This document shows, piece by piece, positions 6,874 to 11,876 of a stretch of 11,876 bases of DNA (positions are counted from its first letter, which is position 1; each line of letters begins with the position of its first letter). Under the pieces are notes generated by a model. That model did no database searches. It was not told the origin of the DNA and saw only the letters and a list, made by a program, of their open reading frames with translations. Source of the stretch: Bacillota bacterium (GTDB taxonomy: Bacteria > Bacillota > Clostridia > Oscillospirales > Oscillospiraceae). The position numbers and the translations under genes are program-made. The stretch spans positions 1-11,876 of the forward strand of contig JAEWML010000132.1 of the NCBI GenBank assembly GCA_023393155.1. The letters run 5' to 3'.

Positions 6874-7718
6874 CGCCCGGCACGCTGGAAGAGCTGGCAG
6901 ACGCGCTCTCCCGGTTGACGGAAAAAAGTGAAATTATTGCGGGAGGCACGGATTATGTGATTCGTGCCCGGCGCGATGGGCTTGAACCGGATGTATTGCT
7001 GTACCTCGGTGGGATACCCGCGCTTCATGAACTATGCCTGGGAGAGCGGGAACTGCGGGTGGGCGCTATGGTGACCATGCGGGAGCTTGCGGAGGGACTG
7101 GAAGCGGTTCCCGAATTTCGCGCCATTGCAGATGCGGCCTGTGACGTGGGGTCACCGCAGATCAGAAACAAAGCCACTATGGTGGGAAATCTCTGCAATG
7201 CTTCGCCTGCGGGAGATATGCTTCCGGTAAGCTGGCTGTATAACGCCAAGATGGAGCTGCTTAGCGGGGACGGGAGCACCTGCCTGATCCCGGTCAGCGA
7301 ATTTATATTGGGGCCGCAGAAAAACGCGCTGGAGCCGGGGCAGGCCGTGCTATCCGTGGTGATGGACCGCAGGCCGGTGGAGGGCTGCATCAGCGCGTTT
7401 AAAAAAATCGGCTCCCGCGAAAGAGTTTCCATTTCCCGAGAGGGGATTGCCGCCTGTGTGCGTCTTGAAAAGGGCGGCGCAATTGCGCAGGCCCGCCTTA
7501 CGCTGGGCGCCGTAGCGGCGACGCCGCTGCGAATTCCGGAGGCGGAGGCCATGATGGAGGGGCGGCGTCTGGAGGACGACGAGCTGCTGGCTGACGTTAC
7601 AAGGGTGGTTGCAAGAACGATTCACGAAAACTGCCGCCCGGCCAACCGCCAGTATAAGACCGAAGCCGCCCGGGGCCTGACCGCCGACCTTTTTATGCAA
7701 CTGAAAGAACGTATATAA
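6861..7718 (+). CDS. Molybdenum hydroxylase FAD-binding medium subunit
   Basis: A 285-residue flavoprotein subunit (CoxM / E. coli XdhB-like), the normal length for the family. The FAD-binding signatures are AGGTD (27-31) in the N-terminal half and the long loop starting GSPQIRNKATMVGN (97-110) with NASPAGDMLP (113-122). The C-terminal third matches the CO dehydrogenase flavoprotein C-terminal domain (LGAVAATPLRIPEAEAMM). It hands electrons on to NAD+ or another acceptor; the acceptor cannot be read from sequence. The start at 6861 has GGAGGAG (6846-6852) 8 nt upstream and lies inside the end of the [2Fe-2S] gene, which supports a single transcript. It is the last gene before the hairpin at 7734-7769. 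No XdhC/CoxI-type or MocA-type cofactor maturation gene follows. Confidence 0.93.
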   Translation: MRCLTPGTLEELADALSRLTEKSEIIAGGTDYVIRARRDGLEPDVLLYLGGIPALHELCLGERELRVGAMVTMRELAEGLEAVPEFRAIADAACDVGSPQIRNKATMVGNLCNASPAGDMLPVSWLYNAKMELLSGDGSTCLIPVSEFILGPQKNALEPGQAVLSVVMDRRPVEGCISAFKKIGSRERVSISREGIAACVRLEKGGAIAQARLTLGAVAATPLRIPEAEAMMEGRRLEDDELLADVTRVVARTIHENCRPANRQYKTEAARGLTADLFMQLKERI

Positions 7719-7733
7719 AAAGTTGATAAGCGA

Positions 7734-7769
7734 AAGCGGCCCGCAGTCTATACAAACTGCGGGCCGCTT
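7734..7769. terminator. Hairpin terminator between the hydroxylase operon and sigG
   Basis: A perfect 14-bp inverted repeat, 7734-7747 with 7756-7769, encloses an 8-nt loop (CTATACAA). The stem is very GC-rich (GCGGCCCGCAG core). It lies 16 nt after the FAD-subunit stop and 10 nt from the convergent end of sigG. The flanking T tracts are short on both strands (CTTATT to the right; CTTTTTAT further away on the - strand), so it may serve both genes. Confidence 0.75.
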
Positions 7770-7778
7770 CTTATTCCA

Positions 7779-8549
7779 TTACAAATTCTTCCGAATGGTA
7801 TCAATGGCCCCTTTTTCAAGCCGGGAAACCTGCGCTTGGGAAATGCCCACTTCGGCGGAAACCTCCATCTGGGTTTTGCCCTCGTAAAACCGCAGGGCCA
7901 GAATCCGCCGTTCCCGGTCGTTCAGCCGGTGGAGCGCCTCCTTCAGGGCAATGTGGTCCACCCAGCTTTCGTCGGTGTTTTTTTTGTCCCGGACCTGATC
8001 CATCACGCACAGGGCGTCGCCGCCGTCGGAGTATACCGGGTCGTAGAGGGAGACGGGGTCTGTGATAGCGTCCATGGCAAAGACCACCTCCTCGCGGGGA
8101 ATGTCCAGCGCCTTTGCAAGCTGCTCCACCGTAGGCTCCCGCTGGTTTTCCCCCACCAGCTTGTCCCGCATTTGGAGAACCCGGTAGGCCGTGTCCCGCA
8201 TGCTGCGAGACACACGGATGGCGCTGTTGTCCCGCAAATACCGGCGAATTTCGCCTACGATCATGGGGACCCCGTAGGTGGAGAAGCGCACCGGCTGGGA
8301 GATATCAAAATTATCGATGGCCTTAATCAGACCCACGCAGCCCACCTGAAACAGATCGTCCGGGTTTTCGCCCCGGTTGGAGAACTTTTGGATGACGGAG
8401 AGCACCAGCCGGAGATTTCCCTCGATGAGAGCCTGTCGCGCCTCCCTGTCGCCCTCCTTTGTCCGGCGCAGGAGTTCCATGGTTTCCTCATTCTTAAGGA
8501 CCTTCAGCTTGGATGTGTTTACCCCGCAAATCTCGACCTTTCCCTGCAT
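7779..8549 (-). CDS. sigG: RNA polymerase sporulation sigma factor SigG
   Basis: The late forespore sigma factor, which switches on germination and spore-protection genes after engulfment. From the ATG at 8549 it is 256 residues, against 260 for B. subtilis SigG. The N-terminal signature KVEICGVNTSKL (4-15) is specific to SigG. Region 2 contains DDLFQVGCVGL and RFSTYGVPMIVGEIRRYLRD, and region 4.2 contains the helix-turn-helix GKTQMEVSAEVGISQAQVSRLEK. The ATG at 8549 is preferred because AGGTGG (complement of 8555-8560) lies 5 nt upstream and homologues start 3-4 residues before KVEICG. A GTG at 8558 would add three residues but has a weaker site (CAGG). A sigma-F/G-type promoter lies just upstream (8587-8615). 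Residue Glu43 replaces the Asn found at the matching place in B. subtilis. sigE is not directly upstream, unlike the usual spoIIG arrangement. Confidence 0.95.
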   Translation of the reverse strand: MQGKVEICGVNTSKLKVLKNEETMELLRRTKEGDREARQALIEGNLRLVLSVIQKFSNRGENPDDLFQVGCVGLIKAIDNFDISQPVRFSTYGVPMIVGEIRRYLRDNSAIRVSRSMRDTAYRVLQMRDKLVGENQREPTVEQLAKALDIPREEVVFAMDAITDPVSLYDPVYSDGGDALCVMDQVRDKKNTDESWVDHIALKEALHRLNDRERRILALRFYEGKTQMEVSAEVGISQAQVSRLEKGAIDTIRKNL

Positions 8550-8586
8550 GAAAGCCACCTCGTTACCTGATTTTTCTTCGTGAATC

Positions 8587-8615
8587 AGTATTTCCGGTGG
8601 CGGATTTTCCTATAC
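8587..8615 (-). promoter_or_regulatory. Sigma-F/sigma-G-type promoter of sigG
   Basis: On the - strand GTATA (complement of 8611-8615) is followed by exactly 15 bp and then GGAAATACT (complement of 8587-8595). This fits the forespore consensus GYATA-N15-GGNNANANT at every defined position. Transcription would start near 8580, giving a leader of about 30 nt before the ATG at 8549. Transcription of sigG by sigma-F, then by SigG itself, is established in Bacillus; its use here is inferred from the match and position. Confidence 0.75.
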
Positions 8616-8708
8616 TGGAAGGTTTTGTCGAGACGGGGGAGAAGGACTGCGGCGCATAGGACATTCCCGGTCCGGCATATGCTTTTTTTCAGGGAGGAGG
8701 CGTGCGCT

Positions 8709-8990
8709 ATGGGATGCAGAATCAGGGATATACGGCGAAAGGAAGTCATCAACATCTGCGACGGCTGCCGGCTGGGCTTTGTTGGGGATGTGGAAATCAA
8801 ATTGCCGGAGGGACAGGTGTGCGCCATCATCGTATTCGGACCGTACCGCTTTTTCGGCCTGTTCGGCAGAGGCGAGGAATATTACATTCCGTGGGAATGT
8901 ATCCAGCGGATCGGGGACGACATTATTCTTATCGACAAGCCCTTTCAGCGGCGGGACCCGGCTTTGGAGCGCAAACGGCGGCGATGCTGA
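8709..8990 (+). CDS. YlmC/YmxH-family sporulation protein (PRC-barrel-like)
   Basis: A 93-residue protein of the YlmC/YmxH family. It shows the PRC-barrel-like pattern: RDIRRKEVINICDGCRLGF (6-24) with a 'G.VGD..I' strand, AIIVFGP (39-45), EEYYIPWECIQRIGDDIILI (56-75), then a basic tail (RRDPALERKRRR). The molecular role of the family is poorly known; many members sit near sigG in spore formers. The ATG at 8709 is chosen because GGGAGGAGG (8692-8700) lies 8 nt upstream and the homologous region starts a few residues later; the frame itself stays open back to 8580. It is divergent from sigG, which keeps the familiar sigG-ylmC neighbourhood but flips the relative orientation. No clear promoter of its own was seen; TATACT at 8611-8616 has a poor -35. 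The protein carries six cysteines, unusual for its size. Confidence 0.85.
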   Translation: MGCRIRDIRRKEVINICDGCRLGFVGDVEIKLPEGQVCAIIVFGPYRFFGLFGRGEEYYIPWECIQRIGDDIILIDKPFQRRDPALERKRRRC

Positions 8991-9035
8991 AAAATTGGAA
9001 TGCTCGGCATGAAAAATATTTAGTTTATTCGCCTC

Positions 9036-9064
9036 TTGCATTTTTTGACGGATTATTCCATAAT
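9036..9064 (+). promoter_or_regulatory. Candidate sigma-A promoter upstream of the chemoreceptor gene
   Basis: TTGCAT (9036-9041), a 17-bp spacer and CATAAT (9059-9064) form a moderate match in an AT-rich gap (8991-9149). The -35 matches at only three positions. A motility-type candidate further downstream (9090-9117) competes with it. The rest of the gap is A/T-rich low-complexity sequence (about 9068-9100). Confidence 0.3.
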
Positions 9065-9089
9065 AAAATGGAAAAGTTTTTAAAAAGTT

Positions 9090-9117
9090 TAAAAAGAAAA
9101 CCTTGGAGAGCCGTATT
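9090..9117 (+). promoter_or_regulatory. Possible sigma-D (motility) promoter of the chemoreceptor gene
   Basis: TAAA at 9090-9093 is followed by 16 bp and GCCGTATT at 9110-9117. The sigma-D consensus in Bacillus is TAAA-N15-GCCGATAT. The GCCG core fits, but the spacer is 1 bp long and the second half of the -10 departs. Transcription would start about 25 nt before the ATG at 9150, a sensible place, and chemoreceptors are common sigma-D targets. Confidence 0.3.
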
Positions 9118-9149
9118 GCGGGTTACGAAAGAGAAAGGACAGAAAACAG

Positions 9150-11267
9150 ATGATAGGAAATACAGACCGCAATCTTCGCAAAAAAGAGAAAAGAGGAAGC
9201 GCTTCGATTCGCAGGGATCTGTTTTCAAAAATGCTGCTGCTGGCGTTGATTCCTCTGCTGCTGATGGCCGCCGTACCGGGCTATGTGAGCTATTTCGGCG
9301 TGAATCAGACAGTGGAGCACATGATGAAGGAGCTGTCGGAAACCAGCGCGGAGCTGGTGGGACAGAAGCTGACGGCTGTGAAGAACGTCGCCACCGACCT
9401 TGGGTATCGGGCGGAGCTGAGCGACGAAGCCGCCGATCCCGCAGTTTACGCCGCCGTCATCGCCCAGTGCGTGGACGCATACGGCCTGGAGGGCGGCGAC
9501 CTGCTGGACGCCAGCGGACAGAGCCGCACGGGAAGCGGGAGCTATGCCGACCGGGAGTTTTTCAAGCGGGCGCTGGCCGGGGAGACGTACATTTCCGAGC
9601 CGGAGCTGAATCAGGCCGCAGGCAGCGTAACGATTTATGCAGCCGCACCCGTTCGCCGGAGTGACGGCGGAATTTCCGGCGTGGTGTTTCTTAAAACGCA
9701 GCAGACGCTCCTCAACGACATTATGGCGGAAATCAAAATCAGCGAGGGCGCCACTACCTATATGCTGAGCAAGGATGGATTTACGATTGCCGACCCGGAC
9801 ATGGACACTGTTTTAAATGCCGAGAGCACCATCCGGGACGCGCAGACGGACCATAGTCTGGATGCGCTGGCCGCCATGGAAACGGAGATGACTCAGGGGA
9901 AAAGCGGCTTTGGACGGTATACCTACGGAGGCGTGACCAAATATCTGGCCTATGCCCCGGTGAGCGGAACCGACGGCTGGAGTCTTGGCGTGTGCGCCGT
10001 TGTAAATGACTTTATGAGCACGACCTACGCCAATATGCTGCTGTCTGTGGGGCTGCTGGCGCTGGCCGCCGTGGCGGTGGTTCTGGTATCCAACAGGACG
10101 TCCAAAAGAATCGGCAGCTCCGTCACCGTCTGCACCCAGCGGCTGGAGCAGCTTGCCCAGGGCGATTTGAGCAGCGAAGTGCCAAAGGTTGCCCGGCAGG
10201 ATGAGACAGGCCGTCTCGCCGCCGCCACCGCCACCATCACCGCGTCGATTTCCGGCATCATCCGCGATCTGGAGGCGGTGCTGGAAAAGATTGCCTCCGG
10301 CGATTTCACAGGCCAAAGCAAGGCTTCCGAGCTGTACGCCGGGGATTATGCTCCGCTGCTGACGGCGGTGGAGGACCTGCGCCGCTTGCAGGGACAGACC
10401 CTTGGAAGAATTGTGCTGGCTGCGGATCAGGTTTCCGACGGGGCGGACCAGATTTCCTCCGGGGCGCAGATTCTGTCTCAGGGGACGACGGAGCAGGCGT
10501 CCTCCGTCGAGGAGCTGGCCGCATCCCTTCAGGAGATTTCCGCCAACGTGCGGGACACCGCGGGCCACACCGTCACCGCCAGCGAGCGGGTGCAGCAGGC
10601 CTACGGCCTAATGCAGGAGTGCGACGCGCAGATGCGGGGCATGGAGGATTCCATGGGCGAAATCAACCAGAATTCCAGAGAGATCGGCAAAATTATCAAG
10701 ACCATCGAGGATATCGCGTTCCAGACCAATATTCTGGCCCTCAACGCCGCCGTGGAGGCCGCCCGGGCGGGCGAAGCGGGCAAAGGCTTTGCGGTGGTGG
10801 CCGATGAGGTGCGGAATCTGGCGGGCAAATCCGCCGAGGCGTCCAGAAGCACCTCGGAGCTGATTGCCGCCGCCGTTTCCTCGGTTGAAAAGGGGACGCA
10901 GGCCATGAGCTCCACCGCTCAGGCCATGGAGCGGTTACGGGTAAACTCCGCCGCCGTGGCGGATATCGTCCAGAAAATTTCCACCGCCTCCGCCCAGCAG
11001 TCCACCTCTTTGGAGCAGGTGTCTCTGGGGGTGGAGCAGATTTCCTCCGTGGTGCAGAACAACTCCGCAACCAGCGAGGAAAGCGCCGCCGCCAGCGAGG
11101 AGATGTCCGCGCAGGCGCAGATGCTCAAAGAACTGGTGGGGCAGTTCAAGTTTATCGACGGAGAGGAAGCGCCTGCGACCGGCGCACGCCCTGCCCCGGC
11201 GGAGGAGCGCTCCACCAGGCCGGCGCAGTGGGAGCCGATGGCAGGCGGGGCGGCTTCCAAATATTGA
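9150..11267 (+). CDS. Methyl-accepting chemotaxis protein with dCache-like sensor
   Basis: A 705-residue transmembrane chemoreceptor. After a basic N-terminus there is a membrane segment (about 28-48). An extracytoplasmic sensor follows (about 50-290) with the dCache-type motif [18 protein letters not shown] (134-151) and IYAAAPV (162-168). The second membrane segment is about 295-314. Next are a HAMP segment (about 315-365, QGDLSSEV and DETGRL) and a second HAMP-like stretch (about 370-415, ASGDFTGQ). The long helical signalling domain carries the highly conserved tip around 519-558 ([20 protein letters not shown], then [15 protein letters not shown]), where CheA and CheW bind. The tail contains QWEPM (693-697), which loosely resembles the xWxxF tethers that recruit CheR/CheB. 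The ligand cannot be predicted. The ATG at 9150 has a modest AAAGGA site 10 nt upstream. The gene is monocistronic, ending at the hairpin at 11307-11335. Confidence 0.94.
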   Translation: MIGNTDRNLRKKEKRGSASIRRDLFSKMLLLALIPLLLMAAVPGYVSYFGVNQTVEHMMKELSETSAELVGQKLTAVKNVATDLGYRAELSDEAADPAVYAAVIAQCVDAYGLEGGDLLDASGQSRTGSGSYADREFFKRALAGETYISEPELNQAAGSVTIYAAAPVRRSDGGISGVVFLKTQQTLLNDIMAEIKISEGATTYMLSKDGFTIADPDMDTVLNAESTIRDAQTDHSLDALAAMETEMTQGKSGFGRYTYGGVTKYLAYAPVSGTDGWSLGVCAVVNDFMSTTYANMLLSVGLLALAAVAVVLVSNRTSKRIGSSVTVCTQRLEQLAQGDLSSEVPKVARQDETGRLAAATATITASISGIIRDLEAVLEKIASGDFTGQSKASELYAGDYAPLLTAVEDLRRLQGQTLGRIVLAADQVSDGADQISSGAQILSQGTTEQASSVEELAASLQEISANVRDTAGHTVTASERVQQAYGLMQECDAQMRGMEDSMGEINQNSREIGKIIKTIEDIAFQTNILALNAAVEAARAGEAGKGFAVVADEVRNLAGKSAEASRSTSELIAAAVSSVEKGTQAMSSTAQAMERLRVNSAAVADIVQKISTASAQQSTSLEQVSLGVEQISSVVQNNSATSEESAAASEEMSAQAQMLKELVGQFKFIDGEEAPATGARPAPAEERSTRPAQWEPMAGGAASKY

Positions 11268-11306
11268 GTTTAGGAAGAGAAACGGCTGCAAAATACAAAG
11301 AAACGG

Positions 11307-11337
11307 AAAAATCCCGGGGGAATCCCGGGATTTTTCT
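11307..11337 (+). terminator. Rho-independent terminator of the chemoreceptor gene
   Basis: A perfect 12-bp inverted repeat, 11307-11318 with 11324-11335, has the core ATCCCGGG, a 5-nt loop (GGAAT) and a TTTTT run ending the right arm. It lies 39 nt after the chemoreceptor stop and separates it from the rpsB promoter. The matching A run on the left arm lets it work in either direction, though no leftward gene ends here. Confidence 0.9.
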
Positions 11338-11358
11338 TCCTGTTTTGATAAAAACCCC

Positions 11359-11387
11359 TTGCGCCGCGGAGAATCCTGTGGTATCAT
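11359..11387 (+). promoter_or_regulatory. Candidate housekeeping promoter of rpsB
   Basis: TTGCGC (11359-11364), a 17-bp spacer and TATCAT (11382-11387) with an upstream TG (extended -10, TGgTATCAT) form a plausible sigma-A promoter directly after the chemoreceptor terminator. Transcription would start near 11394, leaving a leader of about 108 nt before the rpsB ATG. Confidence 0.6.
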
Positions 11388-11416
11388 ATTACAGCATTAC
11401 GCATGGTGGTGGACTG

Positions 11417-11447
11417 TCCGTCTGTGTTTCCTTTGGAAACTGGCGGA
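11417..11447 (+). promoter_or_regulatory. Hairpin in the rpsB leader
   Basis: GTTTCC (11426-11431) pairs perfectly with GGAAAC (11435-11440) across a TTT loop. Beyond a small internal loop (TGT opposite T), TCCGTC (11417-11422) pairs with GGCGGA (11442-11447), including one G-U. There is no following T run, so it is not a terminator. Ribosomal protein leaders often fold as binding sites for feedback control, but no known S2 leader class was recognised here. Confidence 0.4.
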
Positions 11448-11501
11448 TGGGATGAAGCGCCAGAGGGTAAACTAAATTTATATGTTGGAGGAACTTAAGT
11501 C

Positions 11502-11876
11502 ATGGCAAATTCTAGCATCGTATCCATGAAGTCCCTGCTGGAGGCAGGCGTCCACTTCGGCCATCAGACCCGCCGGTGGAACCCCAAGATGGCTCCCTAT
11601 ATCTATACCGAGCGCAACGGCATTTATATTGTGGACCTGCAGAAGACCGTCCGCAAGCTAGAGGAGGCGTACAATTTCGTCCGCGATCTCTCCGCCGACG
11701 GCAAGAGCCTGCTGTTTGTGGGCACCAAGAAGCAGGCCCAGGACGCTATCCGCGAGGAGGCCCAGCGTTGCGGTCAGTATTTTGTGAACGCCCGTTGGCT
11801 CGGCGGCATGATGACCAACTTCAAGACCATGCGTACCCGCGTGGACCGTCTGCATCAGCTCAAGACCATGCAGGAG
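11502..11876 (+). CDS. rpsB: 30S ribosomal protein S2, N-terminal part
   Basis: The first 125 codons are present and the frame is open at the right edge; the family is usually about 230-260 residues, so roughly half is here. S2 is an essential small-subunit protein at the head-body junction of the 30S. Recognisable S2 landmarks are [21 protein letters not shown] (starting at residue 8), [20 protein letters not shown] (34-53), [11 protein letters not shown] (70-80) and [10 protein letters not shown] (98-107). The ATG at 11502 has GGAGGAA (11487-11493) 8 nt upstream. The elongation factor Ts gene usually follows in the same operon but would lie beyond the window. Codons are strongly C/G-ending compared with the regulator gene at the left, as expected for a highly expressed gene. 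Confidence 0.97.
   Translation, partial: MANSSIVSMKSLLEAGVHFGHQTRRWNPKMAPYIYTERNGIYIVDLQKTVRKLEEAYNFVRDLSADGKSLLFVGTKKQAQDAIREEAQRCGQYFVNARWLGGMMTNFKTMRTRVDRLHQLKTMQE

Noticed and set aside
7836..8570. 244-codon open frame antisense to sigG
   Set aside because: SigG on the other strand is unmistakable, and the antisense product resembles nothing.
9068..9100. Repeated AAAAAGTTT units in the gap before the chemoreceptor
   Set aside because: Low-complexity A/T sequence with only two or three imperfect units; not a meaningful repeat array.
8702..9664. 320-codon open frame on the + strand spanning the ylmC-type gene and the start of the chemoreceptor
   Set aside because: It is out of frame with both real genes, rich in Arg/Gly as expected of a shadow frame, and crosses the intergenic gap.
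9813..10568. 251-codon open frame antisense to the chemoreceptor
   Set aside because: Arg/Gly-rich shadow of a GC-rich coding region, with no start signal.

Overview
The window looks like chromosome of an endospore-forming member of the Bacillota, most likely class Clostridia and possibly an Oscillospiraceae-type gut anaerobe. The support is a sporulation sigma factor (sigma-G), a YlmC/YmxH-family sporulation protein, strong Shine-Dalgarno sites, compact operons and a moderately GC-rich composition judged by eye. The genus is inference. No mobile element, CRISPR array, tRNA or rRNA was seen.

Left part (1-7775), metabolism: the 3' end of an aromatic amino acid ammonia-lyase gene (HAL/PAL/TAL family, + strand) converges on a large regulator gene (- strand), and the two share a perfect 15-bp hairpin terminator. 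The regulator is 1014 residues long: an OmpR-type winged helix, a BTAD domain, an AAA-type ATPase and TPR-like repeats. A 385-bp gap separates it from a divergent three-gene operon for a molybdenum hydroxylase of the xanthine dehydrogenase family, ordered molybdopterin subunit, [2Fe-2S] subunit, FAD subunit. The three genes overlap and end at a strong hairpin. The operon promoter has an extended -10 (TGgTATACT) and no usable -35. In place of the -35 there are two TCAACG direct repeats exactly 11 bp apart, ending 8-9 bp before the -10. That is the known geometry of SARP (AfsR-family) activator sites, and the neighbouring regulator has the same kind of DNA-binding N-terminus. This is the most interesting inferred system here: a BTAD-ATPase-TPR regulator activating a molybdenum hydroxylase operon of unknown substrate.

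Middle part (7776-8990), sporulation: sigG (- strand) and a ylmC/ymxH-family gene (+ strand) are divergent. A full-consensus sigma-F/sigma-G-type promoter (GTATA-N15-GGAAATACT) lies just before sigG. The SigG protein has Glu where B. subtilis SigG has Asn45, the residue tied to control by the anti-sigma factor CsfB (Gin).

Right part (8991-11876): a 705-residue membrane chemoreceptor with a dCache-like sensor, tandem HAMP-like segments and an MCP signalling domain, followed by its own terminator. Then comes the start of rpsB (ribosomal protein S2), with a plausible housekeeping promoter and a hairpin in the leader. rpsB runs off the right edge.
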